Both the position numbers and the translations under genes were made by a program. Positions 26,189 through 36,265 of a stretch of 64,000 nt of DNA are shown here, piece by piece (position 1 is the stretch's first letter; every line of letters begins with the position of its first letter). The notes under the pieces are model-generated. The model was given only the letters and a program-made list of their open reading frames with translations, did not search any database and was not told where the DNA came from. The stretch covers positions 1,798,001 to 1,862,000 of the forward strand of contig NZ_CP034035.1 in assembly GCF_005484945.1 (NCBI RefSeq), given 5' to 3'. This DNA is from Brenneria rubrifaciens (GTDB lineage Bacteria > Pseudomonadota > Gammaproteobacteria > Enterobacterales > Enterobacteriaceae).

Positions 26189-26371
26189 TTAAATCTCGAA
26201 GCCAGGTGCGACGTCTTTCACCGGTTTTTTGCATTCAGCCGGTTTAGGCGTGCCCGCTGGCAGATTTTTGCAGTCTGGCGCAAAAGGATTGAGCGAGTCG
26301 CGGTTGAGATAAAGGATAAACAGTATCAGGATAATCAGCGGGATCAGAATTCGTTTTCTTTTCATCGTCAT
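26189..26371 (-). CDS. Small single-pass membrane protein, function unknown
   Basis: This 60-residue protein has a basic N-terminus (MTMKRKR), one membrane helix (about residues 8-24, ILIPLIILILFILYL) and a short outer tail with two cysteines in a Pro/Lys-rich context (DCKNLP, AECKKP). The cysteine pair could form a disulfide in the periplasm. A start at the third codon (26365) is equally good. I do not recognise the family. It lies upstream of and divergent from nifH. Confidence 0.6.
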   Translation of the reverse strand: MTMKRKRILIPLIILILFILYLNRDSLNPFAPDCKNLPAGTPKPAECKKPVKDVAPGFEI

Positions 26372-26398
26372 GTTTTCTAATTTTATGGTGTATCAGGC

Positions 26399-26440
26399 AG
26401 CGTTGATGGCGGGTTTGATGACAAACCCGCCATCAACGCT
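26399..26440. repeat. Perfect 18-base inverted repeat upstream of nifH
   Basis: AGCGTTGATGGCGGGTTT and its exact complement are separated by GATGAC. There is no clear T-run on either side. It lies 27 bases upstream of the small membrane gene and about 170 bases before the nifH NifA site, so it could insulate the two divergent units or be a 5' leader hairpin. Confidence 0.7.
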
Positions 26441-26611
26441 ACGGTCCTGGTGTAAATGTAAAATTCTAACTTTTTATTGACGGTTTGTCTGTAACCTGCT
26501 TGTCATTAAAATGTCATCATATGCAAATATTCCCGTTCGCCAATGCCATGCCACGGCAAAGAAAACCGACTGGCATTCACGACATTGCGCCCAGGTTTTA
26601 CCTGTCATCTT

Positions 26612-26627
26612 TGTCTCCTTTGCAACA
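26612..26627 (+). promoter_or_regulatory. NifA upstream activator site for nifH
   Basis: TGT-N10-ACA (TGTCTCCTTTGCAACA), 94 bases upstream of the nifH -24 element, the usual spacing for NifA activation. Confidence 0.85.
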
Positions 26628-26703
26628 ATTGGTCACGTTATTGTTCCTAAAAGCTCGCGGCACGTAAATCAGTATTTGATTTTTATAATTAATAATCAAT
26701 TAA

Positions 26704-27660
<957 letters not shown>

Positions 27661-27671
27661 GGAGTCATCCT

Positions 27672-29120
27672 ATGACAGAGTCCATTACGCAAGAAAATCA
27701 GGCGCTGATTCAGGAAGTGCTGGAAATCTTCCCGGATAAAGCCCGGAAAGATCGCGCGAAACACATCATGACGGTTGAGGCCGGGATGGAGTCGGTGGGG
27801 AAATGCATGGTTTCCAACCGCAAATCCCAGCCGGGAGTCATGACGGTGCGCGGCTGCGCCTATGCCGGTTCAAAAGGGGTGGTTTTCGGCCCTATCAAAG
27901 ATATGGCCCACATCTCTCATGGACCTATCGGCTGCGGGCAATATTCTCGTGCGGGGCGTCGTAATTACTACACCGGCATGAGCGGCATCGACAGCTTTGG
28001 GACGGTGAATTTCACCTCCGATTTTCAGGAGAAAGACATCGTTTTCGGCGGTGATAAAAAACTTCGCAAGCTGATCGATGAGCTTGAGCTGCTGTTTCCG
28101 CTTACCAAAGGGATCAGCGTGCAGTCGGAATGTCCGGTAGGGCTGATCGGCGACGATATCGAGGCCGTTGCGCGTTCAGCGAAAGAGGTGATCGGCAAAC
28201 CGGTCGTGCCGGTGCGCTGTGAAGGCTTTCGCGGCGTATCCCAATCGCTGGGGCACCATATCGCCAACGATGTGATCCGCGACTGGGTATTGCCTGCCCG
28301 CGACGAACAGGAATTTGCCGCCACACCGTATGACGTCGCCATTATCGGTGACTACAACATCGGCGGCGACGCCTGGTCTTCCCGTATTTTGCTGGAAGAG
28401 ATGGGATTGCGCGTGGTGGCCCAGTGGTCGGGGGACGGGACGCTGGTGGAGATGGAGAACACGCCCAAAGTCAAACTCAACCTGGTGCACTGTTATCGCT
28501 CCATGAACTACATTGCCCGCCACATGGAAGAGAAGTACAGCATTCCCTGGATGGAGTACAACTTCTTCGGTCCGACGCAGATCGCTAACTCGCTGCATAA
28601 AATCGCCGCCCAGTTCGATAGCACGATTCAGGCTAACGCCGAAGCGGTTATTGCCCGTTATCAGGCCCAGACCGACGCGGTGATCGCCAAGTACCGCCCG
28701 CGGCTGGAAGGAAAAAAGGTGTTGTTGTATGTCGGCGGGTTACGTCCCCGTCACGTAATTGGCTCTTACGAAGATCTCGGCATGGAGATTATCGCCGCCG
28801 GTTACGAGTTCGCTCATAACGACGACTATGACCGCACCTTGCCGGAACTGAAACAGGGCACGTTGCTGTTTGATGACCTCAGTACCTATGAGCTGGAAGA
28901 GTTTGTCAAACGACTGAAGCCCGATCTGGTGGGCTCGGGGATCAAAGAGAAGTACGTATTCCAGAAGATGGGGATGCCGTTCCGGCAAATACACTCCTGG
29001 GACTACTCCGGGCCTTATCACGGCTATGACGGTTTCGCCATCTTCGCCCGTGATATGGATATGACGCTGAATAACCCTTGCTGGAAACAGCTAAGTGCGC
29101 CCTGGCTGAAATCCGCCTGA
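27672..29120 (+). CDS. nifD: NifD, nitrogenase MoFe protein alpha chain
   Basis: This 482-residue subunit holds the FeMo-cofactor and half of the P-cluster. Conserved blocks include [19 protein letters not shown] (P-cluster Cys), [20 protein letters not shown] and [13 protein letters not shown]. The C-terminal [20 protein letters not shown] holds the cofactor His. It starts 11 bases after nifH. Frame and length are normal. Confidence 0.98.
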   Translation: MTESITQENQALIQEVLEIFPDKARKDRAKHIMTVEAGMESVGKCMVSNRKSQPGVMTVRGCAYAGSKGVVFGPIKDMAHISHGPIGCGQYSRAGRRNYYTGMSGIDSFGTVNFTSDFQEKDIVFGGDKKLRKLIDELELLFPLTKGISVQSECPVGLIGDDIEAVARSAKEVIGKPVVPVRCEGFRGVSQSLGHHIANDVIRDWVLPARDEQEFAATPYDVAIIGDYNIGGDAWSSRILLEEMGLRVVAQWSGDGTLVEMENTPKVKLNLVHCYRSMNYIARHMEEKYSIPWMEYNFFGPTQIANSLHKIAAQFDSTIQANAEAVIARYQAQTDAVIAKYRPRLEGKKVLLYVGGLRPRHVIGSYEDLGMEIIAAGYEFAHNDDYDRTLPELKQGTLLFDDLSTYELEEFVKRLKPDLVGSGIKEKYVFQKMGMPFRQIHSWDYSGPYHGYDGFAIFARDMDMTLNNPCWKQLSAPWLKSA

Positions 29121-29180
29121 GGCTTGACCATCCGTTTATCCCGTCAGTTCACCGATTTGTGGCGCGGGAGGAGTAATACG

Positions 29181-30746
29181 ATGAGCCAGAATACAGAGAA
29201 AGTAAAACCCTGTTATCCGTTGTTTGAACAATCGGAATATCAGGGGCTGTTTGCCAGCAAAAGCGAGTTGGAAGAGTCGCACAGCCCGGAACGCGTGCAG
29301 GAAGTGTTTGAATGGACCACGACGCCGGAATATGAAGCGCTGAATTTCCAGCGTGAAGCGCTGACGGTTGATCCGGCGAAAGCCTGTCAGCCTTTGGGCG
29401 CAGTGCTGTGTTCACTGGGGTTTGAGAAGACATTGCCTTATGTGCATGGATCTCAGGGATGCGTGGCCTATTTTCGCACCTATTTTAACCGTCATTTCAA
29501 AGAGCCGATAGCCTGCGTCTCTGACTCAATGACGGAAGATGCGGCGGTGTTCGGCGGCAATAACAATCTGAACCAAGGGTTGCAGAATGCCAGCGCACTG
29601 TATAAACCGGAGGTGATCGCCGTTTCCACCACCTGTATGGCGGAGGTTATCGGCGATGATTTGCAGGCCTTTATCAGCAATGCCAAAAAAGACGGCTTTG
29701 TGGATGACGCTATTGCCGTGCCTTATGCCCACACGCCCAGCTTTATCGGCAGCCATATCACCGGCTGGGACAATATGTTTGAAGGCTTCGCCCGTAATTT
29801 TACTCAGGGCGTCGAGGGATACCAGGCCGGCAGCAACGGCAAGATCAATCTGGTCACCGGATTTGAAACCTATCTCGGCAATTACCGGGTACTGAAACGC
29901 ATGATGGCGCAAATGGCGGTGCCTTACTCGCTGCTGTCCGATCCGTCAGACGTGCTGGATACGCCTGCCGACGGTCACTATCGTCTCTATTCCGGCGGTA
30001 CGACGCAGGATGAAATGCGCGATGCGCCAAACGCGATTGATACGCTGCTGTTACAACCCTGGCATTTGGTCAAAACCAGGAAAGTGGTGAAAGAAGACTG
30101 GGCGCAACCCGGCAAAGACGTTGCCGTTCCCATGGGGCTGGCCGCCACGGATGATTTTCTGATGACCGTGAGCCAACTGACGGGGAAACCCATTCCCGAA
30201 GAGCTGGCGCTCGAACGCGGCCGTTTGGTGGATATGATGCTGGATTCGCATACCTGGCTGCACGGCAAACGCTTTGGTATTTTTGGCGATCCCGATTTTC
30301 TCATGGGACTGACCCGGTTCCTGCTGGAGTTGGGCTGTGAACCGGCGGTGATCCTCTGCCATAACGGGAACAAGCGCTGGCAGAAGGCGATGAACAAACT
30401 GCTGGAATCGTCTCCCTACGGCAAAGACAGCGAGGTATTCATCAACTGCGATCTGTGGCATTTCCGCTCGCTGATGTTCACCCGTCAGCCGGATTTCATG
30501 ATTGGCAACTCCTACGGCAAATTTATCCAGCGTGATACCAAAGCCAAAGGCGAGCAGTTTGAGGTTCCGCTGATCCGCATCGGGTTCCCGATCTTCGATC
30601 GTCACCATCTACACCGGGCCGCCACCTGGGGCTATGAGGGCGCTATGACGATGCTGACCACGCTGGTGAATGCCATACTGGAAAAACTCGATCAGGACAC
30701 GATGGCGCTGGGTAAGACCGACTACGGTTATGACCTGGTTCGCTAA
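29181..30746 (+). CDS. nifK: NifK, nitrogenase MoFe protein beta chain
   Basis: This 521-residue subunit completes the P-cluster with NifD. Blocks include GFEKTLPYVHGSQGCVAYFR and VSTTCMAEVIGDDL. The ATG at 29181 follows GGGAGGAG at the right distance. The longer frame from 29124 has no good ribosome-binding site. The gap to nifD is 60 bases. Length is typical for enterobacterial NifK. Confidence 0.98.
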   Translation: MSQNTEKVKPCYPLFEQSEYQGLFASKSELEESHSPERVQEVFEWTTTPEYEALNFQREALTVDPAKACQPLGAVLCSLGFEKTLPYVHGSQGCVAYFRTYFNRHFKEPIACVSDSMTEDAAVFGGNNNLNQGLQNASALYKPEVIAVSTTCMAEVIGDDLQAFISNAKKDGFVDDAIAVPYAHTPSFIGSHITGWDNMFEGFARNFTQGVEGYQAGSNGKINLVTGFETYLGNYRVLKRMMAQMAVPYSLLSDPSDVLDTPADGHYRLYSGGTTQDEMRDAPNAIDTLLLQPWHLVKTRKVVKEDWAQPGKDVAVPMGLAATDDFLMTVSQLTGKPIPEELALERGRLVDMMLDSHTWLHGKRFGIFGDPDFLMGLTRFLLELGCEPAVILCHNGNKRWQKAMNKLLESSPYGKDSEVFINCDLWHFRSLMFTRQPDFMIGNSYGKFIQRDTKAKGEQFEVPLIRIGFPIFDRHHLHRAATWGYEGAMTMLTTLVNAILEKLDQDTMALGKTDYGYDLVR

Positions 30747-30752
30747 CGAGGA

Positions 30753-30780
30753 AGCCCCGCGCATTGCGATGCGCGGGGCT
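30753..30780 (+). terminator. Strong hairpin between nifK and nifT
   Basis: AGCCCCGCGCAT and ATGCGCGGGGCT form a perfect 12-base GC-rich stem with a TGCG loop, 6 bases after nifK and followed by TTTACC. It may end part of the transcripts or protect the nifHDK mRNA 3' end, leaving nifTY at lower level. Confidence 0.7.
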
Positions 30781-30802
30781 TTACCGATCCACAGGAGGAC
30801 GT

Positions 30803-31018
30803 ATGGCCAATATCATTCTCCGTCAGCGCGCTGACGGCATGCACTGTTACATCGCCAAAAAAGATCTGGAAGCCAAAGTCACGTTTCTGGAGTTTGACCG
30901 GCCAGACTACTGGGGCGGCCGGATTGAACTGGAAAGCGGGCAGGACTGGTTTATCGCGCCGTTAACGGCAAGACCGGCGTTTCCTGTCACGCTGCGTGCG
31001 AAAAAATGTGAAAGCTAA
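30803..31018 (+). CDS. nifT: NifT (FixU-type) small nitrogen fixation protein
   Basis: This 71-residue protein, MANIILRQRADGMHCYIAKK onward, matches NifT/FixU in size and in its place after nifK. Its biochemical role is unknown in general; it is dispensable in Klebsiella-type systems. The ATG at 30803 has AGGAGG in front; an upstream extension from 30764 runs through the hairpin and is rejected. Confidence 0.93.
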   Translation: MANIILRQRADGMHCYIAKKDLEAKVTFLEFDRPDYWGGRIELESGQDWFIAPLTARPAFPVTLRAKKCES

Positions 31019-31051
31019 CTGTCGACCACGAGATGAATACCGGAGACGCTC

Positions 31052-31723
31052 ATGAGCCTGACTCGGGATGATTTACTTTTCTGGCGGCTGTTTGCTCTGG
31101 CCCAATTGCTGCCGGAAATTACACCCGCAACCTTAATTAAATGGCTGGAAACCACCTGCGATGAAGCGCTGACGCTGGAGCGTCTGTCATCACTGTCGCT
31201 GGATGAACTTTCCCGCCACGCGCCGTTGGAGAATGCCGCCCTGAGTGTGGCGCGCTGGCAACAAATTATGGATTGTTTGAATGGCAATCTTCCCCCGCAT
31301 TTGACGGAACAGTCCGAGCGCTGTCACGGTCAGCAGTTGCGGGTGGCGTTTGCTTCCAGCAACGGATTGACGGTAAACGGCCATTTCGGGAAGTGCCGTC
31401 TGTTTTTCATTTACGCCTGGGATCGTCAAGGGCCGTTCCTGAGCGCGTTACGCCGTTACCAGCCGAAGGAGGGAGAAGACGGCAACGAAGGGCGCCTACA
31501 ACTGCTGACGGATTGTCACCTGCTGTTTTGCGAATCGATTGGCGGGCCTGCCGCCGCGAAGGTGATCCGGCGCAATATCCATCCGATAAAAGTGCCTGCC
31601 GCCACCGGCATTGATGAACAGCTTCAGGCATTACAGGGCATGATCGCCGAGCATATGCCGCCCTGGTTGGCAAAGCGGCTGGGGAAAAACAATCCGCTGG
31701 AACAGCGGCAGTTCGGGCTTTGA
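31052..31723 (+). CDS. nifY: NifY, nitrogenase cofactor/apo-protein binding protein
   Basis: This 223-residue protein has an N-terminal helical domain (about residues 1-90) and a C-terminal NifX/NifB-type FeMo-cofactor binding domain (about 100-215, LRVAFASSNGLTVNGHFGKC). NifY binds apo-NifDK during maturation. It is the last gene of nifHDKTY. The gap after it is followed by a convergent lipoprotein gene. Confidence 0.92.
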   Translation: MSLTRDDLLFWRLFALAQLLPEITPATLIKWLETTCDEALTLERLSSLSLDELSRHAPLENAALSVARWQQIMDCLNGNLPPHLTEQSERCHGQQLRVAFASSNGLTVNGHFGKCRLFFIYAWDRQGPFLSALRRYQPKEGEDGNEGRLQLLTDCHLLFCESIGGPAAAKVIRRNIHPIKVPAATGIDEQLQALQGMIAEHMPPWLAKRLGKNNPLEQRQFGL

Positions 31724-31778
31724 TCCGCAGTCTGACGGGCGGGGGAAATAAGGCCGCCTGCCGGCAGCCTCATTGATG

Positions 31779-31807
31779 CGGCAAGCGTAATCAATCAATG
31801 CTTGCCG
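31779..31807. terminator. Possible shared terminator between nifY and the lipoprotein gene
   Basis: CGGCAAGC and GCTTGCCG pair over a 13-base loop and overlap the 3' end of the convergent lipoprotein gene. No T-run, so this is a weak call. Confidence 0.35.
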
Positions 31808-32322
31808 GACTTGGCCGGCGTTGCTTCCGCTTCGGTTATCGGCGCCGCCTGTTGCGGCGTCGCCTCTTTCTCTTCCTGATTTATATCCTCTTTAATCACC
31901 TGCGTCTGTTTTTGCGCTTCGGCGGAGAGGTTTTCCGCGCCGCTGATAGCGCGATCCTGGATAGCGGTTGCCTGTTCAACGAGTTGGTCGCTCTGTTGTT
32001 TGGCCTGTTCTTTGAGGGCGTCGGCCTGCGCTTTGGCCTCATCAGTGAGAATGCCGGCACGCTGCTCGACGTCTTTTTTAATTGCTTCGGCTTCGGATTG
32101 CAGCTGGTCAATGTGTGTTGAAGCTTCTTCCTTTAAAACCTCGGCTTGTTGTTTGGCGGCATCGGTGAACTGCTGGGCTTTGCTACCGGCGGCATCTTTA
32201 AGTTCCTGTGCCTTCTCTTTCACTTTATCCAGTTGCTCATCCACTTTAGAAGCATCGTCACAGCCCGCAAGGACTAACCCGATGAGTGAGGCCAGTATGA
32301 CTTTATTCCATGTTTTCATCAT
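31795..32322 (-). CDS. Coiled-coil lipoprotein inserted between nifY and nifE, function unknown
   Basis: This 175-residue protein has a lipoprotein signal (LIGLVLAGC, Cys about residue 21). A long Ala/Lys/Gln/Glu-rich 11-residue-type helix follows (about 28-150, for example KVKEKAQELKDAAGSKAQQF), like apolipoprotein or LEA proteins. The tail is Pro/Ala/Glu-rich (ATPQQAAPITEAEATPAKSG). It is on the minus strand and so not part of a nif operon. Such proteins are often envelope or stress related. No known nif role. Confidence 0.75.
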   Translation of the reverse strand: MMKTWNKVILASLIGLVLAGCDDASKVDEQLDKVKEKAQELKDAAGSKAQQFTDAAKQQAEVLKEEASTHIDQLQSEAEAIKKDVEQRAGILTDEAKAQADALKEQAKQQSDQLVEQATAIQDRAISGAENLSAEAQKQTQVIKEDINQEEKEATPQQAAPITEAEATPAKSGKH

Positions 32323-32378
32323 TCGTGTTCCTGTAATTAATGGGATCTTAAAATATGTAGTGTAATCATTGTTGGTTT

Positions 32379-32394
32379 TGTCTTACAACCTACA
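32379..32394 (+). promoter_or_regulatory. Possible NifA site for nifE
   Basis: TGT-N10-ACA (TGTCTTACAACCTACA). It is only 36 bases from the -24 element, closer than the usual 80-150 bases, so it may be chance or need unusual geometry. Confidence 0.45.
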
Positions 32395-32429
32395 ATACTA
32401 ACTATTATAAAAATCAAATAGATAACCTA

Positions 32430-32445
32430 TGGCGCGCCAATTGCA
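32430..32445 (+). promoter_or_regulatory. Sigma-54 promoter of nifENX
   Basis: TGG-N10-GCA (TGGCGCGCCAATTGCA) has the exact GG/GC spacing, 42 bases before the nifE start. Confidence 0.87.
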
Positions 32446-32486
32446 ATGTGATTCTCGGAGTCACGTAAACTGTGCCGAGGTGAATA

Positions 32487-33863
32487 ATGAGAAATAGCGA
32501 AATCGTGGCGTTAATGGATCAACCCGCCTGCGATCATAATGGCGGTCAGAAATCCGGCTGTAGCGCTCCCAAACCCGGTACGGCGGCGGGAGGTTGTGCA
32601 TTTGACGGCGCGCAGATTACGTTACTGCCGATTGCCGATGTCGCCCATCTGGTTCATGGGCCCATCGGTTGTGCGGGCAGTTCCTGGGATAATCGCGGCA
32701 GTCACAGCTCCGGGCCGCGGATTAATCGCCTGGGGTTCACCACCGATATGAGCGAGCAGGATGTGATCATGGGACACGGCGAGCGCCGCCTGTTTCATGC
32801 TATCCGGCACATTGTCGAGCGTTACCACCCGGCGGCGGTGTTTATTTACAACACCTGCGTACCGGCGATGGAGGGGGACGATATCGAGGCGGTGTGCCGT
32901 GCGGCGGAACAGGTCAATCATATTCCGGTCATCGCGATCGATGCTGCCGGGTTTTACGGCAGCAAGAATCTGGGTAACCGCATCGCCGGCGAGGTGATGG
33001 CGAAGAGGGTGGTCGGACAACGAGAGCCTGCCCCCTGGCCGGCTGATTTCGCCATTCCTGAAGAGAAAGGCCACAGCATCGGCCTGATCGGGGAATTCAA
33101 TATTGCCGGGGAATTCTGGCATGTCCTGCCGTTGCTGGATCAACTGGGTATTCGCGTGCTGGGCAGTTTGTCCGGGGATGCCCGCTTTGCCGAGCTTCAG
33201 ACTTTGCATCGCACCGAAGCCAATATGCTGGTGTGTTCGCGCGCGTTGATTAACGTCGCGCGCTATCTCGAACTGCACTATGGCACGCCCTGGTTCGAGG
33301 GCAGCTTTTATGGCGTCAGGGAAATGTCCGCCTCGCTGCGCACGCTGACGGGCTTGCTCAACGATGACGATTTACAGGCCCGTGTCGACGCGCTGATTGA
33401 ACAGGAAGAACGATCGGCGAATCAGGCGCTGGCGCCTTACCGCCAGCGCCTGAAGGGTAAGCGGGCGCTACTGTATACCGGCGGAGTGAAATCCTGGTCG
33501 GTGGTGTCGGCGCTACAGGATCTGGGGCTGGATGTGGTGGCGACCGGAACGAAAAAATCGACGGAAGAGGACAAATCCCGTATCCGCGAGCTGATGGGAG
33601 AAGACGCGGTCATGTTGGATGACGGCAATGCCCGCCTGCTGCTGGATACCGCTTACCGCTACAACGCCGACATTATGATTGCCGGTGGCCGCAATATGTA
33701 CACGGCATACAAAGCCCGTCTGCCTTTTCTGGATATCAATCAGGAACGAGAACACGCCTTTGCCGGATATCAGGGCATTGTGGCGCTCGCCCGCCAGCTT
33801 TGTCTCACACTGGAAAGCCCCATCTGGTCGCAGGTCGCTCGCCGGGCTCCCTGGCATAACTGA
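32487..33863 (+). CDS. nifE: NifE, FeMo-cofactor assembly scaffold alpha-like chain
   Basis: This 458-residue paralogue of NifD forms the NifEN complex on which the NifB-cofactor is matured. Conserved blocks include [20 protein letters not shown] and [17 protein letters not shown]. The Cys-containing N-terminus ([18 protein letters not shown]) is typical. The intact length and nifENX order support the call. The start is the ATG at 32487, 42 bases behind the sigma-54 promoter. Confidence 0.97.
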   Translation: MRNSEIVALMDQPACDHNGGQKSGCSAPKPGTAAGGCAFDGAQITLLPIADVAHLVHGPIGCAGSSWDNRGSHSSGPRINRLGFTTDMSEQDVIMGHGERRLFHAIRHIVERYHPAAVFIYNTCVPAMEGDDIEAVCRAAEQVNHIPVIAIDAAGFYGSKNLGNRIAGEVMAKRVVGQREPAPWPADFAIPEEKGHSIGLIGEFNIAGEFWHVLPLLDQLGIRVLGSLSGDARFAELQTLHRTEANMLVCSRALINVARYLELHYGTPWFEGSFYGVREMSASLRTLTGLLNDDDLQARVDALIEQEERSANQALAPYRQRLKGKRALLYTGGVKSWSVVSALQDLGLDVVATGTKKSTEEDKSRIRELMGEDAVMLDDGNARLLLDTAYRYNADIMIAGGRNMYTAYKARLPFLDINQEREHAFAGYQGIVALARQLCLTLESPIWSQVARRAPWHN

Positions 33864-33878
33864 GTAAGGAGAAACGCA

Positions 33879-35267
33879 ATGGCTCAGATCCTCAAGTCAG
33901 TCAAACCGCTGGCGACCAGCCCGATCAAAAGCGGGCAACCGCTGGGCGCTATTTTAGCCAGTATGGGACTGGATGGCTGTATTCCATTGGTGCATGGCGC
34001 TCAGGGATGCAGCGCCTTTGCGAAAGTGTTTTTCATCCAGCACTTCCATGAACCGATTCCGCTGCAAACCACCGCCATGGACCCCATCACCACCATCATG
34101 GGAGCGAATAACAACGTATTGACGGCGCTGGCGGTACTGTGTGAGCGCCACAATCCGCGGATCATCGTGATATTGAGCACCGGACTGTCCGAAGCGCAAG
34201 GCACGGATTTGGCGCTAGCGTTACGGCAGTTTCGTACCGAATATCCCAAATACCAGTCAGTCACGATTGTCACGGCCAGTTCGCCGGATTTTTATGGCTC
34301 GATGGAAAATGGTTACGCCGCCGTGCTGGAGAGCGTTATCGAGCAATGCGTACCGAACGCGACGCCAAAAGGGATACGCAAGAAACGGGTGAATCTGCTG
34401 CTGGGGCACATGTTGACGCCCGGCGATCATGAACTGATTCGCAGCTATGTGGAGGCGTTTGGCATGCAACCGGTCATGCTGCCGGATTTGGCCGGCTCGT
34501 TGGACGGGCATCTGGCCGAAGGGGATTTCTCGGCGCTGACACAGGGCGGAACCTCGATTCGTGAACTGGAACAGATGGGACAGAGCGTTTCCACAATCGC
34601 CATCGGCGTTTCGCTCCAGCGGGCGGCCAGACTGCTGGAGAGCCGCTGCCAAATTCCGTCATTCTGGATACCGCATCTGATGACGATGGCGCAGTGCGAT
34701 AGTTTCATCCAGCATTTGCACCTGATTTCGGGACGGGAGGTGCCGGCGTGGATCGAGCGCCAGCGCGGTCAGTTGCAGGATGTGATGATCGATACGCATG
34801 TCTGGCTGCAGGATAAACGGCTGGCGATGGCGGCGGAAGGCGATCTGCTGACCGCCTGGCTGGATTTCGCCTTGAGTCAGGGACTCCGGCCGCAGTTTGT
34901 GGTCGCGCCGACGAATCAACCGGGTTTATCGTCACTGCCGGTTGCGGAAGTCCAGATCGGCGATCTGGAAGATGTGGAAGACAAGCTGCGGGTTAATCCC
35001 GTTGATATGCTATGCGCCAATTCTCATGCGGCGTTGCTGGCGGAGAAATACCATTTGCCGTTGATTCGCATCGGCTTCCCGCTGTTTGACCGCATCGGCG
35101 AATTTCGTCGTTTGCGCCAGGGATACGCCGGTATGCGCGATACGCTGTTCGAGCTGGCTAATACCTTGCGGCAGGCGCACCATGAGATGCCGGTTTATCA
35201 CTCGCCGCTGAAACAGGACTTTTCACCGTGTTCCGTTCAGGAACCCTTCATGGAGGATAGACCATGA
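33879..35267 (+). CDS. nifN: NifN, FeMo-cofactor assembly scaffold beta-like chain
   Basis: This 462-residue paralogue of NifK partners with NifE. Block SGQPLGAILASMGLDGCIPLVHGAQGCSAF is diagnostic. It starts 15 bases after nifE with AAGGAG in front, and its end overlaps nifX by 4 bases. Length normal. Confidence 0.97.
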   Translation: MAQILKSVKPLATSPIKSGQPLGAILASMGLDGCIPLVHGAQGCSAFAKVFFIQHFHEPIPLQTTAMDPITTIMGANNNVLTALAVLCERHNPRIIVILSTGLSEAQGTDLALALRQFRTEYPKYQSVTIVTASSPDFYGSMENGYAAVLESVIEQCVPNATPKGIRKKRVNLLLGHMLTPGDHELIRSYVEAFGMQPVMLPDLAGSLDGHLAEGDFSALTQGGTSIRELEQMGQSVSTIAIGVSLQRAARLLESRCQIPSFWIPHLMTMAQCDSFIQHLHLISGREVPAWIERQRGQLQDVMIDTHVWLQDKRLAMAAEGDLLTAWLDFALSQGLRPQFVVAPTNQPGLSSLPVAEVQIGDLEDVEDKLRVNPVDMLCANSHAALLAEKYHLPLIRIGFPLFDRIGEFRRLRQGYAGMRDTLFELANTLRQAHHEMPVYHSPLKQDFSPCSVQEPFMEDRP

Positions 35268-35722
35268 AGCATTTAGCCCGTCAATTAGCCGTTCCTTCCG
35301 CCGATAGCTGGGTCATTCGCATTGCGTTCGCCAGCGTCGATCTGCGCGTGGTCGATCAGCATTTCGGCGCGTCGCCCCGGCTGGCGATTTACGGCGTGCG
35401 CAGTGACGAAGTTCAGCTATTGGAAGTTGCCGATTTCACCGTCTGCCAGGGGCATAACGAAGACAAGCTTGTCAGCCGTATCAACGCGGTGGACGGATGT
35501 TTTTCGCTGTATTGCACCGCCATCGGGGAAACGGCCTTTCGCCAGTTGCTCGGAATTGGCGTGCGGGCGGTCAACGTGCAGATAAACACGCCGATCGCCA
35601 TGCTGCTGGCAGATGCGCAGGCGCTGTGCGACGACGGACGGTTCAGAAAATCCCCGCGCCAGAAAGACAGCGACCGCTTTAACGTCATGATGCAGGAGAG
35701 CGGGTGGTATGAGAGGGAGTAG
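35264..35722 (+). CDS. nifX: NifX, FeMo-cofactor precursor carrier
   Basis: This 152-residue protein belongs to the NifX/NifY/NifB-C-terminal family (IRIAFASVDLRVVDQHFGASPRL). It binds NifB-cofactor and VK-cluster and passes them to NifEN. It overlaps nifN by 4 bases and ends the nifENX operon. The tail is charged (RQKDSDRF). Confidence 0.95.
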   Translation: MKHLARQLAVPSADSWVIRIAFASVDLRVVDQHFGASPRLAIYGVRSDEVQLLEVADFTVCQGHNEDKLVSRINAVDGCFSLYCTAIGETAFRQLLGIGVRAVNVQINTPIAMLLADAQALCDDGRFRKSPRQKDSDRFNVMMQESGWYERE

Positions 35723-35773
35723 CATCCTTACCGCCGGTTTATTAACGCGTTATCAAAACAGGCTTTTTCCCCT

Positions 35774-35789
35774 TGTCGCCTGTGCGACA
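35774..35789 (+). promoter_or_regulatory. NifA upstream activator site for the IscA-like gene / nifUSVWZM operon
   Basis: TGT-N10-ACA within the near-perfect palindrome TTGTCGCCTGTGCGACAA. It lies 84 bases upstream of the -24 element, in the usual range. Confidence 0.85.
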
Positions 35790-35872
35790 AAACCGACAAT
35801 TCCGGTTGTTTATGTCGCAGGGTAACCACGACGAAAAACACTATCCTACTGATAAAAGACATTTTTTATTGC

Positions 35873-35888
35873 TGGTATCACATTTGCA
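35873..35888 (+). promoter_or_regulatory. Sigma-54 promoter of the IscA-like gene / nifUSVWZM operon
   Basis: TGGTATCACATTTGCA shows TGG-N10-GCA, 33 bases before the IscA-like ATG. Confidence 0.9.
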
Positions 35889-35921
35889 AAAGGAATAAGC
35901 GACAGGTACAGGAGCGAAACC

Positions 35922-36239
35922 ATGATCCATATCGATGCCTTGACGCTGAAGCAGCTCCGTCTGCGCCAGCAGCAGCGCGAACAAACGACCGCGGGGCTGG
36001 CGCTGGTAGTCAGAGGGGATGCCTGCCGGGGCTGGTCAGTGCAGATGGTATGGCGTCGTCAGGCGTTGCCCGACGATGAGTGCCGCGAAATCGCAGGACT
36101 GCGGTTATTGGCTTCTGCGCTGCACTGGCAACAGTTGGCGCAGGCCCGTATCAGTTCCGATACGCAGGGCATATGGGTCGAGTTTCAGCCTTTGGGATGT
36201 CGGTGTGACGGCAGCGACTGCGCCGTATCAACACCATAA
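35922..36239 (+). CDS. IscA/HesB-like A-type iron-sulfur carrier, divergent, first gene of the nifUSVWZM operon
   Basis: This 105-residue protein shows the A-type carrier pattern: [19 protein letters not shown] (Cys35) and later GLRLLASAL and [16 protein letters not shown]. It has Cys93, Cys95 and Cys100 in place of the usual CGCG end. The final CxC plus Cys100 and the lack of the Asn-Pro-Asn segment make it divergent. Its place just before nifU parallels the nif-linked iscA of Azotobacter-type clusters. It probably helps load Fe-S clusters with NifU/NifS. It is led by its own NifA/sigma-54 promoter. Confidence 0.75.
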   Translation: MIHIDALTLKQLRLRQQQREQTTAGLALVVRGDACRGWSVQMVWRRQALPDDECREIAGLRLLASALHWQQLAQARISSDTQGIWVEFQPLGCRCDGSDCAVSTP

Positions 36240-36265
36240 GTCGTTTGTCAACGGGAGTAGTGAGC

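Noticed and set aside
29124..29180. Upstream extension of nifK
   Set aside because: The GGGAGGAG site at 29166 points to the ATG at 29181, and the extra residues are not NifK-like.
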